Shown here in pieces: positions 36,354 through 46,629 of a stretch of DNA of 64,000 nucleotides. Source of the stretch: RGIG1681 sp964646345 (lineage in GTDB: Bacteria > Bacillota > Clostridia > Christensenellales > UBA1242); assembly GCA_964646345.1 (NCBI GenBank), contig CAZYDU010000002.1, positions 1 to 64,000 of the forward strand, in the 5' to 3' direction. A model generated the notes under the pieces. It did no database searches. It was not told the origin of the DNA and was given only the letters and a program-made list of their open reading frames with translations. How positions within the stretch are numbered: the first letter of the stretch is position 1; the number at the start of each line of letters is the position of its first letter. Position numbers and translations under genes: made by a program.

Positions 36354-37500
36354 CTTTACTTAAAACATCAACCATAAATTCTTTTTTTATACCGCATTTA
36401 TTTTTAGAATTATTTGCACTAATTATAAGTTTTTCTATTAAATCATTAACAATGATTCTGTTCTTCTTATAAAAATAATATGCCAGTGACCCTGGAATTG
36501 CATTAACTTCACACACATAAATTTTTCTTGAACTAGCATCATATAAAAAATCTATACGTATAACACCACGTAGCCCAAGTTTTAAAAACAACTTTTCAGT
36601 AATCTTCTTCATTTTCGTCACCTGAGACTCATCTAAATCTAACGGAATTTTTCGCAATGAATTTTCCATCGACCCCTTTCCTTTAACTTTTCCAGATGGT
36701 TTAGATAAATATTTATCAGCAAACGTTAGAACATCTTTAGTTTTTACCGGCTCATCAATATCTGATATTTCATATTTATCTTTATCTCCTAAAATAGCAA
36801 TATTAAATTCTCTTGCATTCTTGATAAATCGCTCGACAATAATTTCATCATCTAATTCAAACGCTTCAATGCTTTTTTTGATAAAATCTTCAAAGTTTTC
36901 AGCAATAAATAACCCAATGGAACTTCCACCAGAATTAATTTTCATAACAACAGGATATCCTAAAAAACCCAATTTCCTTTTTAATTTACAGCTTTCATTT
37001 TCTATATCGTATTTACAAACTTTAAACCCAGGCACAACAGGTATTCTCATTCCCTTTGATACCATTTTAAATAGATATTTATCCATACAAACTGCAAGTG
37101 CATCTGATGAACCAGCTGACACATTAAAACCAAACTTTTCAAACATTGTAACAAGTTTTCCATTTTCGCCATCGCCACCGTGACACGCAAAAATTGCAGT
37201 GCTAGCCGATAACATTTCTTTTAATCCAAATCTTGTTTTTGTAAAAATTCTTCCGTTTTCGCCACTCACAAAAACAACTTCTTTAATCCCCTTTAAACTT
37301 GGACTAAATTTATTCTTTGCAAAATCCAAAATAGATACTTTTTTCTCATTACAAACATAAAATCTACCATCTCTCGAAACATAAAATAAAACAAGACGTT
37401 TGTCTTCAAGTTTATACTTTTTAAAAATTTGAAAAGCCGTCACAACTGAAATATCATGTTCATAAGAAACACCACCAAAAACCAATAATACATTTTCCAT
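36349..37500 (-). CDS. ddl: D-alanine--D-alanine ligase
   Basis: A 383-aa ATP-grasp ligase that makes D-Ala-D-Ala for peptidoglycan. The N-terminus LLVFGGVSYEHDISVVTA is the ligase signature. GGSSIGLFIAEN and EVNAIPGSLAYYF are the Gly-rich and metal-site loops near the C-terminus. Residues that would define a VanA-type D-Lac ligase were not assessed, so vancomycin resistance is not inferred. It lies downstream of a murF-like gene, whose product uses D-Ala-D-Ala, although a terminator separates them. Confidence 0.93.
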   Translation of the reverse strand: MENVLLVFGGVSYEHDISVVTAFQIFKKYKLEDKRLVLFYVSRDGRFYVCNEKKVSILDFAKNKFSPSLKGIKEVVFVSGENGRIFTKTRFGLKEMLSASTAIFACHGGDGENGKLVTMFEKFGFNVSAGSSDALAVCMDKYLFKMVSKGMRIPVVPGFKVCKYDIENESCKLKRKLGFLGYPVVMKINSGGSSIGLFIAENFEDFIKKSIEAFELDDEIIVERFIKNAREFNIAILGDKDKYEISDIDEPVKTKDVLTFADKYLSKPSGKVKGKGSMENSLRKIPLDLDESQVTKMKKITEKLFLKLGLRGVIRIDFLYDASSRKIYVCEVNAIPGSLAYYFYKKNRIIVNDLIEKLIISANNSKNKCGIKKEFMVDVLSKE

Positions 37501-37542
37501 AAATAACTCCTAAATTATTGTATGAATAATGCAAAAAATTGA

Positions 37543-37575
37543 CACAAAAAAATGAAGTATTTAACTTCATTTTTT
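37543..37575 (-). terminator. Terminator after the murF-like gene
   Basis: The stem AATGAAGT / ACTTCATT is followed by TTTTTT on the minus strand and partly overlaps the end of the murF-like gene. Confidence 0.65.
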
Positions 37576-39232
37576 AAGAATAATTATCAGGCAAATCGTT
37601 TTCAAATAAAACAACATCATCAGCTTCGATTAATGTATTTAGCACCTGAACCGCCTGTGACAAACTACCAGCTCTAAGTATTTTTTCTTCATCAAAACCA
37701 GCAAAAATTAACCCAGCACTGATAGCATCATAATTAATCATGCTATCAATAATAACATAATCACAAACTCCAGCCATCGTTTTACCAAACTCAAAGTTGG
37801 CATTGAATTGTTCTTTTCCCAGTTCCACAAGCCCTGGAGTTATAACAAATTTTTTACCACTAAACTTAGACAAAACATCAATACTTGCTTCACTACCCTG
37901 CACAGAACTATTATAAGAATTATCAATAATTGTATACGAACTTGATGATTTTATAATCTCAAGTCTATGTGGAACAGTTCTAAGTTTTTCAATTCCATGA
38001 ACAATCTCATCAAACGAAAGTCCCAAATCAACAGCAATATTACATGCCAAAATAATGTTTGATATATTATGATTTCCTAGAAGTATTGTTTTACATTTTC
38101 TTATTTCGCCATCTTTCTCAAGAACAAACGAAGAACCATCTTTGTTTGTCGTGATATTAGACACTTTAAAATAGTTATTTTCTATCGAAACATCAATCGC
38201 ATTTGAGTAGTTTTTGCATATATCTTTTACAATTAAACTATCAGTATTAAAATACAATTTTCCGTTACTAGCCGAAATAAAATCCGCAAGTTCACTCTTT
38301 GTTTTGATAATATTTTCCATACTACCGAATGTCAAATAATGTTGATTACCAATACCTGTGATAACACCAATTTGCGGTTCAACCATCAAACAAAGTTCTT
38401 TTATATCGCCAAGTTGTTTTGCTCCCATTTCAGCAATAAATATCTCATCATTATCGGATAAGTTTGATAAAATAGTTTTTGCTAAACCCAAAGGCGTGTT
38501 ATAACTTGCAGGAGTTGGACAAACTTTGTATTTTTCAGATAGAATTGTAGATAAAATATTTTTTACAGAAGTTTTACCATAAGAACCAGTAATACCGATA
38601 ATCTTAACGTCTTTTCTTTGAGCTAATTTATTCTTAGCACGTCTTATAAAAGATTTTGAAATCAATTTTTCGATAGGATAAGTTATAAAATAAGCTAAAA
38701 AAACACAAAGTGGCAAGAACAAAGGCACTATACTAATAAGTCCAAATGAAATAAGTGGCAAAAATTTAAAACCAATGTATTCAATAATGAATGTTACAAC
38801 GGCAACTATAATTGTATATACAATAACCAACCTTTTCATTCTTTTTGTATACTTTAAAGGTGTTTTTTGTTTTGCATTAAACAAATTAATAATAAACATT
38901 GAGCAAAATAATAAGTAAAAGATAATGCTACAATATGTAAAAATATGCAACCTTCCAACAAAAAATTCTTCCAGGAGAACATTTGTTAAAGTCATTGAAA
39001 GAACCGATAAAAAAGCCAACATAAAAAGCCTAGAAACATAAGAACACTTAGTTTCTTTAAACCATTTCAAATACGACTTAAATTTATAACCAGTTAATTG
39101 CAACATTTGCAAAAGCCTATAACCCACAAAAATCATCAAAACAGTTGAAATAACTGCAATAACTGAAAACATTATCAAGTCAAATTTACTTTCAAACATA
39201 AAAGTCGACAAAAAAGATACTCTATTAATCAT
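37574..39232 (-). CDS. murF: Mur ligase (MurF-like) with an N-terminal membrane domain
   Basis: A 552-aa protein. Residues 1-190 have about five hydrophobic helices, and residues 205-552 are a Mur ligase. The P-loop is GITGSYGKTSVKNIL, with the central motif IAEMGAKQLGDIKELCLMV and the end-domain motif VPHRLEIIKSSSSYTIIDN. The soluble part matches MurF, which adds D-Ala-D-Ala to the UDP-tripeptide. The membrane domain is known in some Firmicutes MurF-like proteins and would place the step at the membrane. Confidence 0.88.
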   Translation of the reverse strand: MINRVSFLSTFMFESKFDLIMFSVIAVISTVLMIFVGYRLLQMLQLTGYKFKSYLKWFKETKCSYVSRLFMLAFLSVLSMTLTNVLLEEFFVGRLHIFTYCSIIFYLLFCSMFIINLFNAKQKTPLKYTKRMKRLVIVYTIIVAVVTFIIEYIGFKFLPLISFGLISIVPLFLPLCVFLAYFITYPIEKLISKSFIRRAKNKLAQRKDVKIIGITGSYGKTSVKNILSTILSEKYKVCPTPASYNTPLGLAKTILSNLSDNDEIFIAEMGAKQLGDIKELCLMVEPQIGVITGIGNQHYLTFGSMENIIKTKSELADFISASNGKLYFNTDSLIVKDICKNYSNAIDVSIENNYFKVSNITTNKDGSSFVLEKDGEIRKCKTILLGNHNISNIILACNIAVDLGLSFDEIVHGIEKLRTVPHRLEIIKSSSSYTIIDNSYNSSVQGSEASIDVLSKFSGKKFVITPGLVELGKEQFNANFEFGKTMAGVCDYVIIDSMINYDAISAGLIFAGFDEEKILRAGSLSQAVQVLNTLIEADDVVLFENDLPDNYS

Positions 39233-39253
39233 ATAAACTCCAACTAAATTTTA

Positions 39254-39976
39254 TTAGTTTTTCATGAATGTGTCAAGGATTATAACAAATTCTTCTTTTT
39301 TTTCTAAAAAGCAAAAATGCCCAGCATTATCAATAACTTTTAGCTCAGAATTTACAATAAGCTTATTAAGTTTTTTCGCCATATACATTTTTGTTTCTTT
39401 ATCATCTTTGCCCCAAATAATTATAGTCTTGCATTTTAAAAATTTTGCATAGCAAGACAAGTCTTCGTTGACAACATTTTTAAATGTCTCCTTCATAACC
39501 GGACTTAATATTTTATAATCATCAGAACCAAAATCATTTAACTTATTCTTCAGTTTTTGATTTGTTTCAGCTTTCCTTTTTAGCCATTTATAATATTTAA
39601 CTTTAAAATAATATCTCAATCCACGTCTTGGCTTAATCCCTGCAGAATCAACCAAACACAACTTAATACTTTTATATTCACTCTGATGGAAAAACAAATA
39701 TTTTATTGCAACTCTACCGCCAAAAGAATGTGCAACAAAAGTTAATTCATCAATCTCAAAATTATTCAAAAGATTATATAAATTATTCACATAGTCGGAT
39801 ACAAACATGGCATTCAAATTTCCTTTACTTTTGCCAAAGCCATAAAAATCCAAAAAAATAAGCGAATAATCATCAATAAAAAAGTCTTTTAACCAAAGAA
39901 ACGAATTTAAATCCGCACCCCACCCATGCAAGAAAACAATAAACTTTTTTGAGTTACCAAATTTTAAATAGTACAT
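39254..39976 (-). CDS. Alpha/beta hydrolase
   Basis: A 240-aa alpha/beta-hydrolase fold protein. The HG oxyanion motif is LHGWGADLNSF, the nucleophile elbow is VAHSFGGRVA, and the catalytic His is in NAGHFCFLEKKEEF. The acid is probably the Asp in WGKDDKE. The substrate is unknown. It begins 13 nt after the GNAT gene and lies 21 nt before the murF-like gene, so it probably belongs to that operon. An envelope role is only inferred from position. Confidence 0.85.
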   Translation of the reverse strand: MYYLKFGNSKKFIVFLHGWGADLNSFLWLKDFFIDDYSLIFLDFYGFGKSKGNLNAMFVSDYVNNLYNLLNNFEIDELTFVAHSFGGRVAIKYLFFHQSEYKSIKLCLVDSAGIKPRRGLRYYFKVKYYKWLKRKAETNQKLKNKLNDFGSDDYKILSPVMKETFKNVVNEDLSCYAKFLKCKTIIIWGKDDKETKMYMAKKLNKLIVNSELKVIDNAGHFCFLEKKEEFVIILDTFMKN

Positions 39977-39989
39977 ATTTTAAACATAA

Positions 39990-40427
39990 TCAATTTCTTT
40001 CCAATTTCATTAAAATAGCATCATCATCGCCATAATATTTTTTTCTTTCGCCATAGGAAATAAAACCAAATTTTTTGTACAATGAAATAGCCTTACTATT
40101 AATTTTATTCACTTCCAAAAAAATTGTTCTAACATTCCTTTTTTCACAAAAATCCAAAAAGAATTTCATCAAAATATTTGAATAACCCTTGCCTTGAAAC
40201 TTAACATCAATCGCAATTTCGAACAATTCAGCCTCATCTAGAACTATACTACATTCCAAAAAACCAACCAAATTTTCATCGACATATAACAAAAAATATT
40301 GCAAGGTTTCACTATTCAAACTAGTCTCAATAGAATCTGAATTTTGCACATCAAAAAATGTCTTTTCAATTTGAAAGACACTTTCTACATTTTCTTTTTT
40401 CAATTTTTCTATTTTGATTTTTTCCAT
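39990..40427 (-). CDS. rimI: GNAT acetyltransferase, RimI-like
   Basis: About 145 aa with the GNAT core: acetyl-CoA loop VKFQGKGYSNILMKFF and the C-terminal EVNKINSKAISLYKKFGF, both typical of RimI (ribosomal protein S18 N-acetyltransferase). It sits right after tsaB, the usual rimI location. The ATG at 40427 starts just past the tsaB stop. The first in-frame codon at 40451 is TTG and would overlap tsaB. Confidence 0.85.
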   Translation of the reverse strand: MEKIKIEKLKKENVESVFQIEKTFFDVQNSDSIETSLNSETLQYFLLYVDENLVGFLECSIVLDEAELFEIAIDVKFQGKGYSNILMKFFLDFCEKRNVRTIFLEVNKINSKAISLYKKFGFISYGERKKYYGDDDAILMKLERN

Positions 40428-40428
40428 A

Positions 40429-41058
40429 CTACATTCTTTTTTCTCGTTCAATTTCAGCTTGAGATGCTCTTAAATATATTGGATAAATTTGATTAAGTTC
40501 CACACTATCCCCAGAATTAATTTTTTCATTTAACGCAGAAATAATTATATTTTGAATGATTTTTGATTGAATTTCGTATTTTTTAAACATGTTTTGCGTT
40601 TTTTCCGTTGTAACATAAACAGGATAATTTGTCTTACTAATATCTTTAATTAAATCTTCAAGATCAATGCATTCGTCTTTAAAACAACCGTTTTCAGATT
40701 TTCTCGAATAAACAAAACTTGAAAAACCATCTAACACCATATAAAAATTTTCATGATTTTCTGCATCAAAAATATCAAAATTAGTAAGTGTAAAAACTTT
40801 TGCATTTGTTCCAATAGCAAGTCCTTTTGCTATAGAAATAGCAACACGAACACCAGTAAAAGAACCAGGCCCAACACACACACAAATGTTATCAATGTTT
40901 TTTATATTCGTTTTTGATTCAATCAATAAATTATCAATAATTTTTAAAATCTCATCAGAATGTTTATTTTGAGTTTTATCAACATAAGAAACAACTTTTC
41001 CATCTAAATCCAAGTAAACACTCATTCCGCAAGAACAATCTAAAATTAAATTTCTCAT
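40429..41058 (-). CDS. tsaB: tRNA t6A37 biosynthesis protein TsaB
   Basis: A 209-aa ASKHA-fold protein (Gcp-like, catalytically dead) that scaffolds TsaD and TsaE in t6A synthesis. CVGPGSFTGVRVAISIAKGLA is the typical motif, and LILDCSCGMSVYLDLDG is the N-terminal fold. It is shorter than many TsaB proteins, which run about 230 aa. It follows tsaE with the start directly at the tsaE end. tsaD is not in the window. Confidence 0.92.
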   Translation of the reverse strand: MRNLILDCSCGMSVYLDLDGKVVSYVDKTQNKHSDEILKIIDNLLIESKTNIKNIDNICVCVGPGSFTGVRVAISIAKGLAIGTNAKVFTLTNFDIFDAENHENFYMVLDGFSSFVYSRKSENGCFKDECIDLEDLIKDISKTNYPVYVTTEKTQNMFKKYEIQSKIIQNIIISALNEKINSGDSVELNQIYPIYLRASQAEIEREKRM

Positions 41059-41477
41059 TATCTTTCAATCCTTATTTTTCTTTCATTTTCGCCTAGTTTA
41101 ATTATATCAACTTTTATTGCTTTCTTTGGAAAATATCCTTCTGCTCTTTCAGGCCATTCAACAAAACTAATACCATTGCCATAAAGATATTCTTCTGCGC
41201 CTATTGCATCAAGCTCACTTATATCATCAATTCTATATAAATCAAAATGATAAATTGGTGGAGTTGTTTCATAAACATTAACTATCAAAAAAGTTGGAGA
41301 CACAGCAATAGTATTTCCATTCGAAAATTTATCAGTTACCGACTTAACAAACACAGTTTTTCCAGCACCCAAATCCCCATTCAGCAAAACAATATCGCCA
41401 ACATTCAAACTATCAGCAAAAGTGCTAGCAATATTATATGTATCATTAATTGATTTTGAAATAAATTCTTCTACCAT
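41058..41477 (-). CDS. tsaE: tRNA t6A37 biosynthesis ATPase TsaE
   Basis: About 139 aa with Walker A LNGDLGAGKTVFVK and the family end motif ISFVEWPERAE. TsaE is the ATPase that drives cycling of the TsaBD complex. The ATG at 41477 is chosen because GGGTG lies about six bases upstream; the in-frame GTG at 41486 lies inside that site. It leads the tsaE-tsaB-rimI block. Confidence 0.93.
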   Translation of the reverse strand: MVEEFISKSINDTYNIASTFADSLNVGDIVLLNGDLGAGKTVFVKSVTDKFSNGNTIAVSPTFLIVNVYETTPPIYHFDLYRIDDISELDAIGAEEYLYGNGISFVEWPERAEGYFPKKAIKVDIIKLGENERKIRIER

Positions 41478-41527
41478 TTTTATCACCCAAATTATTATAA
41501 CACAATATAAACAAAAATAAAAGTAAA

Positions 41528-42193
41528 TTACAAAATATAACTTGTACCTATTCTACTTGCTCCAGCATTTATAAAATCAATAGCTTGTTCCCTTGACCTA
41601 ATTCCACCAGAAGCTTTAACCAAGCAACAACCTTTAACAGTATCATAAATTAACTTAACATCTTCTAAATTTGCACCAGACGTTCCAAAACCTGTTGAAG
41701 TTTTCACAAAATTAATTTTTGTTTGCATGCAAATTTTTGAAAGTTTTACAATCTCATTTTTATCCAAATAACACGTTTCAATTATTGCTTTAACAGTTTT
41801 CTTTTTTGCTAAAGCCCTAATCTTTTTCATTTCACTTTTTACGCAATCAAACTTACCTTGCTTAACCTTTCCAATATTTACTACAAAATCAATTTCATCA
41901 ACTCCATTATTTATCAATTCTTTAATTTCGGATAATTTAGTATTGGTTGTTGAAGCACCCAAAGGAAAACCAACAACAGCCACAACTTTTATAGCACCAC
42001 CAAAATTCTTATTAATATATCCTTTAACATATGAAACATTGCATGGATTTACACAAACAGAATAATAGGAATGTTTGTAAGCAATATCACAAAGTTTCTC
42101 CAAATCAGATTCTGTTGCCCTTGCATCTAACAAAGTAAAATCAATTTTACTTTCCAGTGAAATAATTTGATTATCATTATTCATTCTTTTCAT
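41528..42193 (-). CDS. deoC: Deoxyribose-phosphate aldolase
   Basis: A 221-aa TIM-barrel class I aldolase. The Schiff-base lysine is in FVKTSTGFGTSGA, and the second active lysine is in LVKASGGIRS. The enzyme cleaves 2-deoxyribose 5-phosphate to acetaldehyde and glyceraldehyde 3-phosphate in nucleoside catabolism. The start at 42193 has a GGGG site at five bases. No other deo genes are adjacent. Confidence 0.95.
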   Translation of the reverse strand: MKRMNNDNQIISLESKIDFTLLDARATESDLEKLCDIAYKHSYYSVCVNPCNVSYVKGYINKNFGGAIKVVAVVGFPLGASTTNTKLSEIKELINNGVDEIDFVVNIGKVKQGKFDCVKSEMKKIRALAKKKTVKAIIETCYLDKNEIVKLSKICMQTKINFVKTSTGFGTSGANLEDVKLIYDTVKGCCLVKASGGIRSREQAIDFINAGASRIGTSYIL

Positions 42194-42342
42194 AATAACC
42201 CCAAATATAGTTTATTTTGTATTATTTGAATAAATATTTATAAAATTATACATTTTATTTAAAAACGCAAATTTAATAAATTTTCTTTAAATTCATTAAT
42301 ACTAATTTAATAAAATTAAATTAATTTGTCAACAATTAGAAT

Positions 42343-43161
42343 ATGGTTAAGACAAAAACAGCACTTATTTTTGATTCGTTATTTATTTCCTTTCTTACAA
42401 CCCTATTAATTTATATTTGGTGTAATAATAAAATAAAAAACGCAAATCTTCTCCATTTTATTCTAATTTTAATTAATATTATGCTATTTATTTTAATTTT
42501 ATTTATTTTATTAAAACACAATAATAAAAAATTATTTAAATCAAACAATGAAAAATTTTTAAATTCATGCATTAATTTTTTAATCCAATGCGACTATAAA
42601 TCCTACGATGAATTTATATGTAAGTTAATTGGTTGCAAGAAACTCTCAAACTTTTTTTATAAATATAAAAATCAATTTTTGTATATTAATATAAAAACAA
42701 ACCTTTCATCTCATGATTATTTTAGAGCTCAAGAACTATATTTTGAAAATAAATTAAGTGACGAAAAACTATTATTTATCTATAACACAAAAGATTCTTC
42801 TTTCGATGAAATTGTTAAAATTTCAAAATTAAATTTTTCACTAGAACCTAAAACAATTCTATTAAAATTAATGCAAGAAAAACAATGTTTTCCAATTAAC
42901 AAAAAGGATTCAAATTCTCCTTCTCTTATACAAAAAATAAAATCTTCAATAAAAGCAAAATCTTCCACAATTACAAAATCACACTTCAAAGAAATATTTT
43001 TTACAAGTTTATCTTTATTATTTTTATCTTTGGTTGTGCCATTTTCCAAATTATATTTAATCACAGGAACAATTCTTTTGATTATTTCTTTAATTTCAAT
43101 TTTCAAAAAAGACCTACCAGAAAAACAAAATGATTCAAATATTTTTGATATAAAAAAATAG
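42343..43161 (+). CDS. Membrane protein with N- and C-terminal helix pairs (unrecognised)
   Basis: A 272-aa protein. Two hydrophobic helices lie at about 10-28 and 38-62 and two near 215-250. Between them is a soluble, lysine-rich, probably alpha-helical domain with Cys-containing patches (CDYKSYDEFICKLIGCKKL). No family is recognised. It is one of few plus-strand genes and is very AT-rich even for this genome. It ends in a shared bidirectional terminator opposite pheT. Confidence 0.7.
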   Translation: MVKTKTALIFDSLFISFLTTLLIYIWCNNKIKNANLLHFILILINIMLFILILFILLKHNNKKLFKSNNEKFLNSCINFLIQCDYKSYDEFICKLIGCKKLSNFFYKYKNQFLYINIKTNLSSHDYFRAQELYFENKLSDEKLLFIYNTKDSSFDEIVKISKLNFSLEPKTILLKLMQEKQCFPINKKDSNSPSLIQKIKSSIKAKSSTITKSHFKEIFFTSLSLLFLSLVVPFSKLYLITGTILLIISLISIFKKDLPEKQNDSNIFDIKK

Positions 43162-43186
43162 GAAAAGTACACTTTCCTATTTTTTA
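43152..43186. terminator. Bidirectional terminator between the plus-strand membrane gene and pheT
   Basis: ATAGGAAA / TTTCCTAT (158-165 with 173-180) is flanked by A and T runs, so it works in both directions. Confidence 0.75.
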
Positions 43187-43191
43187 TTTTA

Positions 43192-45567
43192 TTAAGTTCT
43201 AAGTTCCAAACCATTGCGTTTAATATAATCTTCAAATTCTTTTCTGAAATTATCAATTTCTTCACCAGAAAGTGTATGATCAAGACTAGCTAAATTAAAT
43301 CTTAATGTCATTGATTTTTTATCACCCAAAACTTCTTTATTTTCATAAATATCAACTAAGCTATATCCAACCATAATCTTAGATTTAAATTTTGCAAGTT
43401 TCTTGACTAGTTCAGCATAAACTAAATCTTCTGGAACAAGCAAATTATAATCAATTTCAACAGCTTGATATTTTGAAACTTGTTTAATCTTTTTTGAATA
43501 AACAACAGTATTAGCTAATTTTTCAAAATCAATCTCCAATAAACAAACATTAAATCTTTTATCAATACTCTTTTTTACTTCTGGGTGCAAAATTCCAACC
43601 ACGCCATAATCATCAGTTCTTGATTTGATTCTAAATGAATTTACTGGGTGCAAATATGGTACAGTTTCTCCCATATCAAGTTCAACATCAACCCCCATCA
43701 AATTTTTAGCTATATCAACATTAATCGTTTTCATTTCAAAGAATAAATCTTTTTCAGTCTTCTTTTGTGATGCAAGTAATATAGCAAGTTTTTTATTTTC
43801 AATAGCTAAATTATCTTCAGTTAGCCCTGAAACAACTCTGCCAATTTCAAAAACACGAACATCTTGATAATTATTTTTATTTTCATCTAAAGTTCTAAGT
43901 AATGTTGGCAATAATTCGCTTCTAATTCCACTTTGACCGGCATTTGAAGAATCCAAAAGAGACAAATAAGATTTTGTACTAACTTTATGTGCTTTATTGA
44001 AATCTTCATAATTCCAAAGATACGAATGAATTTCATTTGCATCATATTTTTGTGCTAAAAACAACTTTGTTTCATATTCATATTCAATAGATTTTATTAA
44101 TTCTTGTGGTTTTGTGTCAAATGCAAGTGGTTTTGGCTCAATATTATCATAACCATAAAGTCTTGCAACTTCTTCAACCAAATCTTCTTTTATTGAAATA
44201 TCTTTTGTTGCTCTAAATGAAGGAACATCAATTTTTAGCATTTCGCCATTTTCTTCAACACCAAAATCTAGAGCTTTTAATGTTTTTATTATAAAATCTT
44301 TCGATATATCTGTTCCAACTATCCTGCCGATAAATTTAGGGTCAAGATTTATTGTAACCTTGTCATATTTTTTCTTATAATTATCCGATAATCTTGAACT
44401 AACCTTTGCACCACTATCAATTTGTTTTAACAAATAAACAATTCTAGCAAGAGCTTTTGGTGTAAGTTCTGGGTCAAGAGACTTTTCATAACGCTGAGAT
44501 GCATCAGTAATAAGCCCAATACCACGAGCTGTTTTTCTAATATTTTCAGAATCAAATACAGCTGCTTCAAATAAAACTGAATTAGTTTCATCAGTGATAC
44601 CAGATTTAAGTCCACCTTTAACGCCAGCTATAGCAACAGGTTCTCCTGTTTTATCACAAATAAGGGTCGCACCTTTGGGTGGTTTATGTTCTTCCCCTTC
44701 TAATGTTTCCATTACAGTTTCCCCATCAGAAGATTTTACACAAATTCCATCAACAATTTTGTTATCGAAAGCATGCATAGGAAGCCCCAAGTCAAGCATT
44801 ACATAGTTTGTAAGGTCAGCAAGTAAGTTGATATCACGCATACCTGCATAAGTTAATCTAATAGCCATATCTCTTGGAGATTTTTTTACATTGATATTTT
44901 GCACACAAACACTTGAATACCTAAAACAATTATCAGTCTCTATTTTAATATCAACTTCTGGTAAGCTATTGTAAGAATCTAAATTTTCAACATTCATTCC
45001 TTTTAATGGACGATTAAAAATAGCTGAAAATTCACGAGCCAATCCATAGTGACCCCAAAGGTCAGGACGATTTGTGAGAGATTTATTATCAATTTCCAAA
45101 ACTACATCATCAACCGGCCAAACTTCTTTTATATCTTGCCCTATTACAACATCTTCTTTAATATCCATAATTCCAGTGTTGTCTGCACCAATACCTAGTT
45201 CATCTTCAGCACAACACATGCCATTAGACTCAACACCAGCTAATTTGCATGGCTTGATTTTTCCAGCAATAACACTTCCACCTGGCAAGCAAACTGCTGT
45301 AACCATATTTTCTCTAACATTTGGTGCACCACAAACAATTTGCAAAGTTTCACCACCAACATCAACTTGCAAAATATGCAAATGGTCTGAATTTGGGTGG
45401 TTTTCCACTTTTAAAATTCTACCAAAAACAACGTTTTGTATACTTTTTCCCTTTTCTTCAAAACCTTCAATTTCAGCTGTTGCGAGATTAAATCTTTTAA
45501 CAAGTTCTTCAGTTTCAATACCCAAAAGGTCAACATAATCATTAATCCAATTCATTGAAATATACAT
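43192..45567 (-). CDS. pheT: Phenylalanine--tRNA ligase beta subunit
   Basis: A 791-aa subunit. The N-terminal tRNA-binding domain has HPNSDHLHILQVDVGG. A B3/B4 editing region includes LADLTNYVMLDLGLPMHAFD. The B5 domain and a C-terminal FDX-ACB anticodon domain (YSLVDIYEN, ending LDHTLSGEEID) follow. It lies 11 nt after pheS in the same T-box-controlled operon. Confidence 0.97.
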   Translation of the reverse strand: MYISMNWINDYVDLLGIETEELVKRFNLATAEIEGFEEKGKSIQNVVFGRILKVENHPNSDHLHILQVDVGGETLQIVCGAPNVRENMVTAVCLPGGSVIAGKIKPCKLAGVESNGMCCAEDELGIGADNTGIMDIKEDVVIGQDIKEVWPVDDVVLEIDNKSLTNRPDLWGHYGLAREFSAIFNRPLKGMNVENLDSYNSLPEVDIKIETDNCFRYSSVCVQNINVKKSPRDMAIRLTYAGMRDINLLADLTNYVMLDLGLPMHAFDNKIVDGICVKSSDGETVMETLEGEEHKPPKGATLICDKTGEPVAIAGVKGGLKSGITDETNSVLFEAAVFDSENIRKTARGIGLITDASQRYEKSLDPELTPKALARIVYLLKQIDSGAKVSSRLSDNYKKKYDKVTINLDPKFIGRIVGTDISKDFIIKTLKALDFGVEENGEMLKIDVPSFRATKDISIKEDLVEEVARLYGYDNIEPKPLAFDTKPQELIKSIEYEYETKLFLAQKYDANEIHSYLWNYEDFNKAHKVSTKSYLSLLDSSNAGQSGIRSELLPTLLRTLDENKNNYQDVRVFEIGRVVSGLTEDNLAIENKKLAILLASQKKTEKDLFFEMKTINVDIAKNLMGVDVELDMGETVPYLHPVNSFRIKSRTDDYGVVGILHPEVKKSIDKRFNVCLLEIDFEKLANTVVYSKKIKQVSKYQAVEIDYNLLVPEDLVYAELVKKLAKFKSKIMVGYSLVDIYENKEVLGDKKSMTLRFNLASLDHTLSGEEIDNFRKEFEDYIKRNGLELRT

Positions 45568-45578
45568 TTTTCTTCCCC

Positions 45579-46613
45579 CTATATCCTTGTTTTAAATTGA
45601 CTTAAAACCTTTAAGTTATTGCTATTTAAATATCTGATATCATCAAGATTTGTTCTAATCATAACAAGCCTATCAAATCCCAAACCAAAAGCAAAACCAT
45701 TATATTCTTCTGGGTCAATTCCAGCCATTTTCAATACATTTGGGTGAATCATACCACATGGGCAAAGTTCAAGCCAACCACTACCCCCGCAAGTATGACA
45801 ACCACGGCCTGAACAGAATGGGCATTTTGCGTCCATTTCATAACTAGGTTCTGTAAATGGAAAGAATCCAGGACGAAGTCTAACATCAATATCTTTTTTA
45901 AACAACGCTTTTAACATTGCTTTTTCAAAATAGATAAGATTTGCAACGGTTACATTTTTCCCAACAACGACACCTTCAAGTTGGAAGAAAGTGTTTTCAT
46001 GTCGAGCATCTAATGCTTCATTTCTAAATACTCTGCCCGGGAAAATAACTTTACAAACAGGTCCATAAGTTCTAAGAATTCTATTTTGAGCAGCTGAAGT
46101 TTGAGTTTTTAAAAGTTGTCCATTGTCAAGCCAGAAAGTATCTTGAGTATCTCTAGCTGGGTGATTTTTTGGAACGTTAACTGATTCAAAGTTATTGTAT
46201 TCCGTTTCAACTTCTGCACCGTCTTCAACAACAAATCCCATATTTTTAAAAATGTCAACTACCTGCTTTTGAATAATAGTTCTTGGGTTAAGCGAACCTG
46301 TTTTTGTGTCAACTGGAAGCGAATAGTCAAACATTTTTGTGTGTTTGATTTCGTTTTGAATTTGTTTTTCTGCAAGATTAGTTTTAATGCTTTCAATATT
46401 TTCTTCAATCTTGTTTTTTAAACCATTAACTTTTTGCCCAAACTCTTTTTTAAGCTCTACAGGAACTTCTCTAAATTTTGCCATAATATCAGCAATAAGA
46501 CCCTTTTTACCTAAAAACTTCAATCTTAAATTTTCCAAAGCATTTAAATCTTCGACTGATTTTGAACTTTCTTGATACTCTTTTTCTGCATCTTCAATAA
46601 TTTTTAAATCCAT
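45579..46613 (-). CDS. pheS: Phenylalanine--tRNA ligase alpha subunit
   Basis: A 344-aa class II synthetase subunit, normal size. Catalytic-core motifs include DARHENTFFQLEGVVVG (motif 2 region) and GFAFGLGFDRLVMIR (motif 3). A Cys-rich stretch CPFCSGRGCHTCGGSGW is present, as in Firmicutes PheS. The N-terminal coiled coil binds tRNA. The start has a strong AAGGAG site. Expression is predicted to be T-box regulated. Confidence 0.97.
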   Translation of the reverse strand: MDLKIIEDAEKEYQESSKSVEDLNALENLRLKFLGKKGLIADIMAKFREVPVELKKEFGQKVNGLKNKIEENIESIKTNLAEKQIQNEIKHTKMFDYSLPVDTKTGSLNPRTIIQKQVVDIFKNMGFVVEDGAEVETEYNNFESVNVPKNHPARDTQDTFWLDNGQLLKTQTSAAQNRILRTYGPVCKVIFPGRVFRNEALDARHENTFFQLEGVVVGKNVTVANLIYFEKAMLKALFKKDIDVRLRPGFFPFTEPSYEMDAKCPFCSGRGCHTCGGSGWLELCPCGMIHPNVLKMAGIDPEEYNGFAFGLGFDRLVMIRTNLDDIRYLNSNNLKVLSQFKTRI

Positions 46614-46629
46614 TATATTCTCCTTTTTG